Source of the DNA: Sphingomonas sp. IW22
GTDB lineage: Bacteria; Pseudomonadota; Alphaproteobacteria; Sphingomonadales; Sphingomonadaceae
Direction: 5' to 3'
Assembly: GCF_041321155.1 (NCBI RefSeq)
Contig: NZ_JBGGWB010000005.1
Span: forward strand, 1-64,000
Length of the DNA: 64,000 bases
Positions 1-8,307 of this stretch are shown here, in pieces. The position numbers were made by a program, and so were the translations under genes. Position 1 is the stretch's first letter. The number at the start of each line of letters is the position of its first letter. The notes beneath the pieces were generated by a model. The model ran no database searches, was not told the origin of the DNA, and saw only the letters and a list, made by a program, of their open reading frames with translations.

Positions 1-291
1 CCGGCATCGTCCTCGGACGCAGCCGTTGAAGCGACACTCGACGTTCCATGGGATTCAGAACAACCCCGCGCATCAGTCGATCTCAAACCCGGCACGCATC
101 CTGTAAGCGGCACCATTTCCCCAAAAATCGTTGAAAAGCAATCATCTAAGCAACGGTCTCGTGCTGATTGTCGCACACGAGTGTCGCACAACGCCCTTTC
201 CGATGATGGGCCAAGTCTTTCAAATCGTTCCCGAAATGAGGGAGCGGGATGTCGCGGGTTGACTGGTCAGCCCTTGCTTGTCTCAACATAG
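1..291 (+). CDS. possible 3' end of a gene entering from the left
   Basis: Frame 1 is open from the first base to a TAG at 289-291 (96 codons, no start inside the window). From base 99 onward the frame reads the left arm of the inverted repeat, so only the first 33 codons are unique sequence. They resemble no family I recognise. If real, this is a gene whose original C-terminus was replaced by repeat sequence. Its end overlaps the 3' end of the convergent integrase. It could equally be a chance open frame. Confidence 0.2.
   Translation, partial: PASSSDAAVEATLDVPWDSEQPRASVDLKPGTHPVSGTISPKIVEKQSSKQRSRADCRTRVSHNALSDDGPSLSNRSRNEGAGCRGLTGQPLLVST
99..255. repeat. left arm of perfect 157-bp inverted repeat
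   Basis: Bases 99-255 are the exact reverse complement of 1656-1812 (coordinate sum 1911 throughout). The arm opens with the last 17 nt of tRNA-Thr, ending in the CCA, and continues into the sequence that lies downstream of the tRNA. Identity stops at 98/1813 within the T-arm and at 256/1655 within a TGTCGC motif. The arm therefore looks like a second attachment-site copy, but it is inverted relative to the tRNA rather than direct. Confidence 0.95.
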
Positions 292-1649
292 AGGTGCGAC
301 AGATCGAGACCGGGATAAGCTATTTTTGAGATGGCATCATTGAGTGCTGAGGAACGATAACCCCGTCCGTAGGCATCGGCGACCCCGCCACCACTACTCC
401 CAGAAGATGTGGTCCAGCCGCCCAGTGTGAGGGCAATATCGCGATCAATCCGGGCCTCCCGCAATGCGTCTCGAAATGAATGCCGAAAACCATGGAAGCA
501 TGCACCCGGCGCAGCAGCATTTGTTGAGGCAAGAAAGCGAGCAAACCATTTTGCAAACTTTCCCGAGTAGAGGCCCAGTGAGTCCAAGCTAAGGTCGGGA
601 AAGAGGCGGCAATCTCCCGATCGACGGCGCTCGCTCACATAGTGCGCAAAGCCGATCCTTATAAGCTCGGGATGCACTGGAACTAACCGTCTGCTGGCCG
701 CCGTCTTGAGTCTCTTGCTGTCGCCATCGACATCCGAGACAACGAAACACAGAACATTTTCAATCGACCTCACGTCCGCCGTGAGCAACTGACATATCTC
801 CGCTTGCCGCATCCCCGACCAGAGGGCGATAAGTGGAATCCAGAAGCGCCCGCGCCGGGGGCGATTGGGGCCAACTACTGCATAGCCCAAGCCATCATCT
901 TTACATCCGGTATAAAGAGGAGCCGTGAAAATGGCGCTTAGCTGCGGCAACGTGAATGGATTACGTTTCTCGCGCGCCAGCCTCCGGTCAGCGACCCGCA
1001 ACCCTCGTGCCGGATTTCGGTCGATCATTTCTTCTCGGACAGCCCAGTTGAGGAGGCTGGAAAGCTTATTCATATACTCGTTGCAGTTTGCGCCGCTCAT
1101 CGGGGCAATACCACGCTGGTGAGCGTCCGCAGCAACATCGACAGGAGATATACCCGGCCACCTTTTGCGTGAATTCGGAGGAAGCGCTTGAAGCACGCTC
1201 AATACTTGGCGGCACCCATCACGCGATATCAACTTAATGGGCGTTTCGCTGCCCATAATGGCGCAGACAGTCGCGAACGTCGTCCGATAAACGATCTGGC
1301 TCTTCGGAGAACGACTGATAGTTGCGTCCGTCAGATAGCGTTCGACGACAGTTCCGAGCGTCAGTCCATGAACAGCGGTCGTCGAAGACGCAGCAATCTC
1401 CGCGACGTGTAGCTCAGGCTGTGCTGACGCAGCTTTCCACGCGCCAGAATTCCGCGCTTCTTCGAAGCTTCGATCGATCTGATAGGCCATCACCTTTGCC
1501 GATCGTCGGGCAACGGCCAGCGAGACTGTCCCCAACGACCTGTTGATATGGCTCGATCCAATGACTTGCCTCAGATCGGCGGGCACCCGCACCCGATACT
1601 GATACACCGCCCCTCGACGCCAGACACCAGAAGGCGATCTGTGTGACAC
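267..1649 (-). CDS. tyrosine recombinase (phage/island integrase)
   Basis: Site-specific tyrosine recombinase of about 460 residues. The N-terminus carries the DUF6538-type motif (RVRVPADLRQ). A SAM-like core-binding region follows, then the catalytic domain: Arg in LWSGMRQAE, Lys in SKRLKTAAS, HGFRHSFRD (HxxR), a GGW box and a late Tyr in DAYGRGY. The frame runs open through the tRNA, but the part encoding VTGSSPVSGT is tRNA read backwards, so the true start lies inside. I chose the GTG at 1649, just before the conserved N-terminal domain; GTG at 1730 is an alternative. Neither has a good ribosome site. The gene lies downstream of tRNA-Thr on the same strand, as expected for an integrase targeting a tRNA 3' end, and is AT-richer than its neighbours. 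No other element genes are seen with it. Confidence 0.85.
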   Translation of the reverse strand: MSHRSPSGVWRRGAVYQYRVRVPADLRQVIGSSHINRSLGTVSLAVARRSAKVMAYQIDRSFEEARNSGAWKAASAQPELHVAEIAASSTTAVHGLTLGTVVERYLTDATISRSPKSQIVYRTTFATVCAIMGSETPIKLISRDGCRQVLSVLQALPPNSRKRWPGISPVDVAADAHQRGIAPMSGANCNEYMNKLSSLLNWAVREEMIDRNPARGLRVADRRLAREKRNPFTLPQLSAIFTAPLYTGCKDDGLGYAVVGPNRPRRGRFWIPLIALWSGMRQAEICQLLTADVRSIENVLCFVVSDVDGDSKRLKTAASRRLVPVHPELIRIGFAHYVSERRRSGDCRLFPDLSLDSLGLYSGKFAKWFARFLASTNAAAPGACFHGFRHSFRDALREARIDRDIALTLGGWTTSSGSSGGGVADAYGRGYRSSALNDAISKIAYPGLDLSHLYVETSKG

Positions 1650-1742
1650 CTGTGTGCGACATCCCGCTCCCTCATTTCGGGAACGATTTGAAAGACTTGG
1701 CCCATCATCGGAAAGGGCGTTGTGCGACACTCGTGTGCGACA
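1640..1742 (-). promoter_or_regulatory. paired direct repeats, candidate integrase arm-type sites
   Basis: On the minus strand, 9-mers TGTCGCACA occur at 1742-1734 and 1729-1721, separated by 4 nt. A second pair lies at 1661-1653 (TGTCGCACA) and 1648-1640 (TGTCACACA), again with 4-nt spacing and overlapping the chosen integrase start. The left repeat arm holds the first pair (169-177 and 182-190) and only the first six bases of the second. Short repeated sites between an att core and the integrase start are typical of arm-type binding sites. That role is inferred. Confidence 0.45.
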
Positions 1743-1812
1743 ATCAGCACGAGACCGTTGCTTAGATGATTGCTTTTCAACGATTTTTGGGGAAATGGTG
1801 CCGCTTACAGGA
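1656..1812. repeat. right arm of perfect 157-bp inverted repeat
   Basis: Exact reverse complement of 99-255. It covers the 3' end of tRNA-Thr (1796-1812) and the tRNA-integrase spacer, including the first pair of TGTCGCACA direct repeats. Together the arms enclose the integrase gene with a unique core of 1,400 bp (256-1655). Confidence 0.95.
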
Positions 1813-1871
1813 CTCGAACCTGTGACCCCCGCATTACGAATGCGATGCTCTACCAACTGAGCTAAAGCGGC
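1796..1871 (-). tRNA. tRNA-Thr (anticodon CGT)
   Basis: A 76-nt cloverleaf including an encoded CCA. Acceptor GCCGCTT pairs with AAGCGGC. The D-arm is GCTC/GAGC. The anticodon stem TCGCA/TGCGG carries loop TTCGTAA, giving anticodon CGT (Thr, codon ACG). The T-arm contains TTCGAGT. Its 3' 17 nt are duplicated in inverted orientation at 99-115, which marks this tRNA as the integration target of the neighbouring integrase. Confidence 0.96.
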
Positions 1872-2035
1872 CCCGAGGACGGTTTGCCGTCCGGAGGTGG
1901 CGGCGCTTAGCAGGGAGGGGGCGGGCTGGCAAGCGCAAGTCGCATGGCGCCACTTTACGCATCGTTTACCACGGCGGGTGCATGAGCGTCTGTAAGGTAT
2001 CGGGCGAAGCCAGCGCCTTCGGGAAGGACGATTTT

Positions 2036-3262
2036 ATGGGTATGGCGCAAGTGCCGGGCGATCAGTCCGCGAACCGACCGTCGGGCGGGGTGGGCCATCC
2101 TTTCGACATCGGGACCGACGAACGGCGCATGCATGTGCGTGCCTATAACTACTGGGTGTCGTTGCTGAACGGGCGGGCATATCCCGCGATCCAGGATCTG
2201 AACCCTGAGAATATCGCCGATTTCGGCGGCAACAGCGTGTTGCTGGATTTCTCCCACGGCGTCGACGATCCGTCGATTCAATATCTGGGCCGGGTGCTGC
2301 GCGAGGAATGCGGCGTCGAATCGAGCATCCGCAAGATCAGCGAAGTGCCGGGCCGGTCGCTGCTGTCGCGCCTGACCGATCATTATCTTCAGATCATCGC
2401 CAATCGCGCGCCCATCGGGTTTGAGGCCGAATTCGTCGGGCAGGGTGGCCATAACACGCTGTATCGCGGCATTTTGATGCCCTTTTCGTCAGACGGCGAC
2501 ACGATCGATTTCATTTACGGCGTCATCAACTGGAAGGTGCTGGTCGACGACGCGACGCAGGTTCGGCTGGCGGCGGAGGTCGAGGCGGCACGGCGTGAGT
2601 TGCCGCGCATGCCGCTGGAGGCGCCTGCCGCATGGGCCGACGGGCCTTCGGGCGGGTTCGGGCTGGAGGATGCGTTCGATGCGCCGCTGCCCGGCGTTGT
2701 TTCGGGCGTCGATGCCGACGCCGGGTTGAGCGACCTGTTGGCCCATGCCCGCGCCTGTGCCGAGGAAGTCGATTCGGTCGACTCGCGATCGCGGGCGGCG
2801 CTGGGTCGCGCACTCGAATATGCTTATGCCTTTGCTGATGCGGCGGTCCGCGATGCGGCGGGCTACGCCGAAGTGCTGGAGGATGCGGGGGTGCGCGCAC
2901 CGGGGCAGGCGTCGATGCCCGCCATTGTTGAGCTGGTATTCGGCACGGGCCATGATCGCCACGCGCTGGCCGATTACGCCGCCGTTCTGGAGCAGGCGCA
3001 GCGGCGCGGGGTGCCGGCGGGCGGCTTCGCTGCGTTCCTTGCGCAGGCGCCCCGGGGAATCGAGGGGTTGGCAACGGCCGAGCGGGCGGAAGTGCTACGC
3101 CGCGCCGATGCCATCGCTACCGTGCCGGTCGCCGCGGCAGAGTGCGAGGAGTTTGTCGTGCTGGTGGCCCGTCGCGGGGCGGGCGGGATGCTGGAGATCG
3201 TTGCCAGGGTGGAGGGCGATGACGCCCTGACACAAAGGGCGATTCGCCGCGCAAATGCTTGA
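2036..3262 (+). CDS. PAS-domain protein of unknown role
   Basis: About 408 residues, predicted cytoplasmic. The N-terminal half resembles the alphaproteobacterial PAS family: a YNYWVSLLNGRAYP stretch, a LLDFSHGVDDPSI strand region, and a closing segment ending in DFIYGVINWK. The C-terminal half is Ala/Glu-rich and helical, with no enzymatic output domain that I recognise. I chose ATG 2036 because GGAAGGA (2022-2028) precedes it at good spacing; an in-frame ATG at 1982 has a weaker site. It lies 31 bp upstream of the NAD-glutamate dehydrogenase gene on the same strand, so the two are probably cotranscribed. A sensory or regulatory role is inferred from the fold only. Confidence 0.7.
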   Translation: MGMAQVPGDQSANRPSGGVGHPFDIGTDERRMHVRAYNYWVSLLNGRAYPAIQDLNPENIADFGGNSVLLDFSHGVDDPSIQYLGRVLREECGVESSIRKISEVPGRSLLSRLTDHYLQIIANRAPIGFEAEFVGQGGHNTLYRGILMPFSSDGDTIDFIYGVINWKVLVDDATQVRLAAEVEAARRELPRMPLEAPAAWADGPSGGFGLEDAFDAPLPGVVSGVDADAGLSDLLAHARACAEEVDSVDSRSRAALGRALEYAYAFADAAVRDAAGYAEVLEDAGVRAPGQASMPAIVELVFGTGHDRHALADYAAVLEQAQRRGVPAGGFAAFLAQAPRGIEGLATAERAEVLRRADAIATVPVAAAECEEFVVLVARRGAGGMLEIVARVEGDDALTQRAIRRANA

Positions 3263-3293
3263 GCACGTGCGCTGATCGGCGCATAGGCAGGCG

Positions 3294-6200
3294 ATGCTGA
3301 AAAAGACAGGCACGACGCCGGCCAAGGCGATCGAATCGCGCTTCTTTGACGAGGCGCTTCCGGGAGAGACGGAAGGACTGGGCAAGGCCGAACGCGCGGA
3401 TGCAGCGCGATTCGTGGCCGAGACCGCCGCACAGCGCACGGCCGGACGGCCGGCGATTGCTGTCGATACCTTCATGCGCGATGAAAGGCGCCGGATGCGA
3501 ATGGCGGTCGTCAATGACGACATGCCCTTCCTGGTGGATTCGATCGCCGCGACGATTGCGGCCGCTGGCACGCCGATCGAACGGATCATCCACCCCGTCC
3601 TGCGCGTGGTGCGCGACGAGCAGGGAGTGCTGACTGCGCTGGACGATGACGGCGCTGCCGAATCGATGATCTATGTCGAAACCGACCGGCTGGACGCAAA
3701 GGACCGGCGCGACCTGATCGAAGCGCTTGAGCGCACGCTGGCGCATGTTCGCCGCGCGGTTGGCGACTGGCCGCGGCTTCAGGCGGCGCTGCGCGACGAT
3801 GCCGACCGGACCCAGGATGATGAGGGCGCGGCGCTGCTGCGCTGGTTCCTGGACAATAATCTGACGCTGCTGGGGCATGAACGCTGGCTGGTGGATGGCG
3901 GCGCACAGGACGCGCTGGGCATCGCTGCCGAACCGCTGAACACGCCGCTGCTGGCCGATACGTCGCGCGCGCTGGCCGTCGAATGGTTTGCCAATGGCGG
4001 CCGTGCGCCGCTGCTGCTCAAGTCGAACTGCATCGCCACTGTCCACCGCCGGGTGCCGCTGGACCTGATCCTGTTGCCGGTCATGGACGGCAAGCGTGTG
4101 GTCGGCCTGTCGATCCATGCGGGTATGTGGTCCAGTGCGGCGCTGCACAGCGCACCCGCCGACGTACCGCTGCTGCGCCGCCGCCTGAAGGCGCTGACCG
4201 ACCGATTCGGTTTCGATCCGCGCGGCCATACCGGCAAGGCGATGGCCCATGCGCTGACCGCGCTGCCGCACGACCTGACCACCGCGTTCGACGATGCCGC
4301 GATCGAGGCGCTGACCCTGACCGCGATGTCGATCGCCGACCGTCCGCGGCCGAAGCTGGTGCTGGTGCGCAGTACGCTGGGCCGCCACCTGTTCGCCTTT
4401 GTCTGGCTGCCGCGTGACGAACTGACCACCGGGCGGCGTGAGGCGATCGGGTCGATGCTAGCGGATGCCGCCAACGCGTCTTTGCTCAGCTGGTCGATCA
4501 GCCTTGAGGATGGGGAGGTCGCCCTGATCCGCTACACGCTGGACCTGCGCGGCGCGGGGCGGATGCCCGATGCCGATGCGCTGGACCAGCGGCTGGTGCG
4601 GATGATGCGCGGCTGGCCGGTGGCGGTGGAAGCGGCGCTGACCGAAGCTGTGGGCTCAAGTCGCGCGACGCGGCTGGCGCTGCGTTATGCGGGTGCGTTC
4701 CCGGTCAATTACCGTAACGCATCGACGCCCGAAGAAGCGGCGCGCGACGTGGTGCGGATAGCGGAGCTTGAGGGGCCGGACGACCGGCAGGTCCGCATTT
4801 TGCCCGACGAAAACCCCGATGACGGGCGTTTCCGCATCAAGATCTATCGCCAGGGCGGCGCGCTGCCCTTGTCGGATGCGGTTCCGGTGCTGGAAAACTT
4901 CGGCTTCCGCGTGATTGCGGAGCTGCCGACGCTGCTCGACGGGGACGAGCAGGTGGTGATCCATGATTTCTATGTCGAGGTGCCCGGCGCGCCACATGCC
5001 GAAAAGCAGCTGGACCATCCGATGGTCGAGGACGCGATCCGCGCGGTACTGGAAAACCGGGCGGAAAACGACGCGTTCAACCGCCTGGTCGTGGAAACGG
5101 GCACCTCGCCATTGTCGGTCGTGCTGTTGCGGGCATGGTTCCGCTATCTGCGCCAGACGGGCCTCGCCTATGGCCTGGGCACGGTCGTTGACGCGCTGCG
5201 CCGCGCGCCGAAGGTCGCGGCGGGCCTGATCGCGAAGTTTCAGGCCGCGCACGACCCCTCGCGCAATGGCGAGCGGGAAGCATCCGTGGCCAAGGCGGCA
5301 AAGGCGATCGAGGCAGGGCTGGACGCGGTATCGGCCATCGACGACGACCGCATCCTGCGCGCGATGCGCGGCGTGGTCGACGCGACGCTTCGCACCAACG
5401 CATTCGCCCCCGCCGCGAACGAGGCGCTGGCGTTCAAGCTGGATTCGGCCAAGGTACCGGGCCTGCCCCAGCCGCTGCCGTGGCGCGAAATCTTCGTCTA
5501 TTCGCCACGCATCGAGGGCATCCACCTGCGCGCCGGTCCGGTCGCGCGCGGCGGGTTGCGCTGGTCCGACCGACGCGACGACTTCCGCACCGAAATCCTG
5601 GGCCTGATGAAGGCCCAGCGGGTGAAGAATGCCGTGATCGTGCCGACCGGCGCCAAGGGCGGCTTCTATCCCAAGCAACTGCCCAGCCCGTCGGACCGTG
5701 AAGCGTGGCTGGCCGAAGGAACCGAAAGCTATCGCATCTTCATCCGGTCGCTGTTGTCGATCACCGACAACATCGTCGCGGGCAAGGTGGTACACCCCGA
5801 ACAGGTGGTGATCCACGACGGCGAAGACCCCTATTTCGTCGTCGCCGCCGACAAGGGCACGGCGACGTTCAGCGACGTGGCAAACGGCATCGCCCAGGAA
5901 CGCGGCTTCTGGCTGGGCGACGCCTTCGCCAGCGGCGGGTCCAAGGGGTATGACCACAAGGCGATGGGCATCACCGCCAAGGGCGGCTGGGTATCGGTCC
6001 AGCGCCACTTCCTGGAGATGGGCGTCGACGTTCAGAGCGACAGCATCGACGTCGTCGGTTGCGGCGACATGTCGGGCGACGTGTTCGGCAACGGGATGCT
6101 GTTGTCCAAGGCGATTCGCCTGCGTGCGGCGTTCGACCATCGCCACATCTTTCTCGACCCCGATCCCGATCCGGCGACCAGCTGGGCCGAGCGCGACCGG

Positions 6201-7922
6201 CTGTTCAACCTGGCCCGATCGAGCTGGGCCGATTACGACCCGGCACTGATTTCAAAGGGCGGCGGCGTGTTCGCGCGCACCGAAAAGTCGATCAAGCTGT
6301 CGAAGCAGGTTCGCGAACTGCTGGGCATCGACGCGTCCGAACTGGACCCCACCAGCCTGATCAGCGCGATCCTGAAGGCGCCGGTGGACTTGATCTGGTT
6401 CGGGGGCATCGGCACTTATATCAAGGCCGGGCACGAGAATAACGCCGAGGTCGGCGACCCCGCCAACGACCGGTTGCGCGTCAATGCCGAACAGCTCCGC
6501 GCCAAGGCGATCGGGGAGGGGGCCAATCTGGGCGTCACCCAGGCCGCGCGCATCGTATTTGCCGAGCGTGGCGGGCGCATCAACACCGACTTCATCGACA
6601 ATTCGGCGGGCGTTGATTGTTCGGATAATGAAGTGAACATCAAGATCGCGCTGAACCGGGAAGTGCTGGAAGGGCGCTTGGAACTGCCCAAGCGCGACAA
6701 GCTCCTCGAATCGATGACCGATGAGGTCGCGCATCTGGTGCTGGAGGATAACCGGCTTCAGACGCTGGCGCTGTCGTTCATGGAAAATGACGGTGCGGTC
6801 GCGGTGCCCAGCTATATCCGCGTCATCGAGATCCTCGAGGCGTCGGGCCGGCTTGACCGCGTGGTCGAGGGGTTGGGCACGAACGAGGATCTGACGCGCG
6901 CCGCACAGGACGGTCGCGGGCTGACCCGCCCCGAACTGGCGGTGCTGCTGGCCAGCGCCAAGCTGGCGTTGCAGGATGCTGTCGAACATTCCGGGCTGGG
7001 CCACGACGCCGAGCTTGAGCCGGACCTGATGGCCGCATTCCCCAAGCCAATGCAGAAAAAGTTCGCGACCGCCATTCGCGAACATCGCCTGCGCGGGGAA
7101 ATCGTCGCGACGAAGCTGGCCAACCGCGTCGTCAACCGGCTGGGCGTGCTGCACCCCTTCGAACTGGCGGAGGAAGAAGGCGCGGCGATGGCCGACATCG
7201 CGGCGATGTTCGTCGTGGCCGAACGGCTGTTCAACCTGCCGCAATTATGGGCGCAGATAGAAACCGCCGACATGCCGGAGCATGCACGCATCGCGTTGTT
7301 CGACGAAGTGGCCGTGGCCGCGCGGTCGCAGATCGCCGACCTGCTGCGCGTCGCCAAGCCGGGCGCATCGCCGGGCGAGGTGATCGCGCGGCTGAAGCCG
7401 GGCATCGACAGCCTGGACAAGCAGACGCGCGAATTGCTGCTTGAGGAAGCAAGCGCCCAGTCCGCGCGCATTGCCGCCCGGTTGGAGGAAGCGGGCGCAC
7501 CATCCGCGCTGGTGCGCAAGGTGGTTCGCATCTTCGAACTCGACGGTGCCGTCGGCCTGGCGGATCTTGGCGAGCGGCTGGGGATCGAGGAAGCGACGGT
7601 GACCCGCGCCTTTACCCGATTGGGCCATGCGCTGGGCCTTGACTGGGCACAGGCCAATGCCGCGCGCATTGGTGCGGGTGACCCGTGGGAGCGCTTGTTG
7701 ATCGCGGGACTGGCGCGCGATTTCCAGCAACTCCGCCTCGACTTCCTTGCGCGGCACGATGGAAAAGACCCGCAGGCAACGGTCGAAGCGTGGCTTGAGG
7801 CAAACGCGCCGCGTGTCGAGCAATTTGCGGGCGTCGTGGCACGCGCGCGCCGCGCACCATCCCCCAGCGCGGCGATGCTGGCGCAGATCGCCGGGCAGGC
7901 CCGCGTGCTGCTGAGCCGGTGA
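3294..7922 (+). CDS. gdhB: NAD-specific glutamate dehydrogenase, large L-GDH180 type
   Basis: 1,542 residues, close to the roughly 1,600 typical of the large L-GDH180 class. It catalyses NAD-dependent oxidative deamination of glutamate to 2-oxoglutarate and ammonia in the cytoplasm, mainly catabolic. The long N-terminal region (about residues 1-700) matches the regulatory part of this family. The catalytic core is recognisable from GGLRWSDRRDDFRTE (about 755) through VPTGAKGGFYPK (about 783), SKGYDHKAMGITAKGGW (about 883) and the nucleotide-binding VVGCGDMSGDVFGNGML (about 920). The frame is uninterrupted. It follows the PAS gene and is closed by a strong hairpin terminator six bases after its stop codon. 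Confidence 0.95.
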   Translation: MLKKTGTTPAKAIESRFFDEALPGETEGLGKAERADAARFVAETAAQRTAGRPAIAVDTFMRDERRRMRMAVVNDDMPFLVDSIAATIAAAGTPIERIIHPVLRVVRDEQGVLTALDDDGAAESMIYVETDRLDAKDRRDLIEALERTLAHVRRAVGDWPRLQAALRDDADRTQDDEGAALLRWFLDNNLTLLGHERWLVDGGAQDALGIAAEPLNTPLLADTSRALAVEWFANGGRAPLLLKSNCIATVHRRVPLDLILLPVMDGKRVVGLSIHAGMWSSAALHSAPADVPLLRRRLKALTDRFGFDPRGHTGKAMAHALTALPHDLTTAFDDAAIEALTLTAMSIADRPRPKLVLVRSTLGRHLFAFVWLPRDELTTGRREAIGSMLADAANASLLSWSISLEDGEVALIRYTLDLRGAGRMPDADALDQRLVRMMRGWPVAVEAALTEAVGSSRATRLALRYAGAFPVNYRNASTPEEAARDVVRIAELEGPDDRQVRILPDENPDDGRFRIKIYRQGGALPLSDAVPVLENFGFRVIAELPTLLDGDEQVVIHDFYVEVPGAPHAEKQLDHPMVEDAIRAVLENRAENDAFNRLVVETGTSPLSVVLLRAWFRYLRQTGLAYGLGTVVDALRRAPKVAAGLIAKFQAAHDPSRNGEREASVAKAAKAIEAGLDAVSAIDDDRILRAMRGVVDATLRTNAFAPAANEALAFKLDSAKVPGLPQPLPWREIFVYSPRIEGIHLRAGPVARGGLRWSDRRDDFRTEILGLMKAQRVKNAVIVPTGAKGGFYPKQLPSPSDREAWLAEGTESYRIFIRSLLSITDNIVAGKVVHPEQVVIHDGEDPYFVVAADKGTATFSDVANGIAQERGFWLGDAFASGGSKGYDHKAMGITAKGGWVSVQRHFLEMGVDVQSDSIDVVGCGDMSGDVFGNGMLLSKAIRLRAAFDHRHIFLDPDPDPATSWAERDRLFNLARSSWADYDPALISKGGGVFARTEKSIKLSKQVRELLGIDASELDPTSLISAILKAPVDLIWFGGIGTYIKAGHENNAEVGDPANDRLRVNAEQLRAKAIGEGANLGVTQAARIVFAERGGRINTDFIDNSAGVDCSDNEVNIKIALNREVLEGRLELPKRDKLLESMTDEVAHLVLEDNRLQTLALSFMENDGAVAVPSYIRVIEILEASGRLDRVVEGLGTNEDLTRAAQDGRGLTRPELAVLLASAKLALQDAVEHSGLGHDAELEPDLMAAFPKPMQKKFATAIREHRLRGEIVATKLANRVVNRLGVLHPFELAEEEGAAMADIAAMFVVAERLFNLPQLWAQIETADMPEHARIALFDEVAVAARSQIADLLRVAKPGASPGEVIARLKPGIDSLDKQTRELLLEEASAQSARIAARLEEAGAPSALVRKVVRIFELDGAVGLADLGERLGIEEATVTRAFTRLGHALGLDWAQANAARIGAGDPWERLLIAGLARDFQQLRLDFLARHDGKDPQATVEAWLEANAPRVEQFAGVVARARRAPSPSAAMLAQIAGQARVLLSR

Positions 7923-7927
7923 ACCAA

Positions 7928-7966
7928 GAGATGAGCCGGCGGGAGGCCGGCTCATCTCCCGTTTTC
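7928..7966 (+). terminator. Rho-independent terminator after glutamate dehydrogenase
   Basis: A perfect 13-bp stem (7928-7940 with 7946-7958), a 5-nt GGGAG loop, and a T-rich tail (7962-7965) a few bases later. Confidence 0.85.
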
Positions 7967-8126
7967 CGTTAATCTGGATCGGCAACAATTTGTTGCATTG
8001 CAGTGCGGGTATTGCAACGCCCTCGCACTTAGCTTCCCGTCTCGACGCGGCGCCTACGTCGCATCGGGACCGGGCTCGCGGGTTTGCCGCGCACTTCCCG
8101 GTCGCTTTCGAAGATCGAAGGACGGG

Positions 8127-8264
8127 ATGGCGATGAGCGAGTTTCTGGACATGAACGCCCTGATGACGACGCTTGGCTCGGCATGGCACGAACTGGCCAG
8201 CGCCCTGATTGTCGTGACCGTCCTCTGCCTGTTCGCCGCGGTCGAGCTGTTCCGCGCGCGCTGA
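8127..8264 (+). CDS. small single-pass membrane protein (45 aa)
   Basis: A 45-codon frame starting at ATG 8127, preceded by AAGGACGGG at ribosome-site distance. The protein has a short polar N-terminus and one hydrophobic helix (ASALIVVTVLCLFAAVELF), then a basic ArgAlaArg end, giving a likely N-out/C-in or tail-anchored topology. I do not recognise the family. It sits alone after the glutamate dehydrogenase terminator and 43 bp before a small lipoprotein gene on the same strand, so the two may be cotranscribed. The leader at 7980-8030 contains several TTGCA repeats (for example GCAACAATTTGTTGC, a near palindrome) that could be an operator. Confidence 0.55.
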   Translation: MAMSEFLDMNALMTTLGSAWHELASALIVVTVLCLFAAVELFRAR

Positions 8265-8307
8265 ACGACAGGGTTATTCAGACATTCGAACGACTGGGAG
8301 TGTGTCG

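Noticed and set aside
1414..1662. Alternative frame starting at ATG 1662 with a good GGGAG ribosome site before the integrase
   Set aside because: It is out of frame with the integrase domain and its product resembles nothing. A frameshifted integrase start is possible but the GTG in the correct frame is simpler.
1650..1856. N-terminal extension of the integrase frame up to 1856
   Set aside because: The encoded VTGSSPVSGT segment is tRNA-Thr read as protein, a common annotation error. The tRNA is a better explanation.
3117..4388. 423-codon minus-strand frame inside the glutamate dehydrogenase gene
   Set aside because: Shadow of the well-supported gdhB frame, with no domain similarity.
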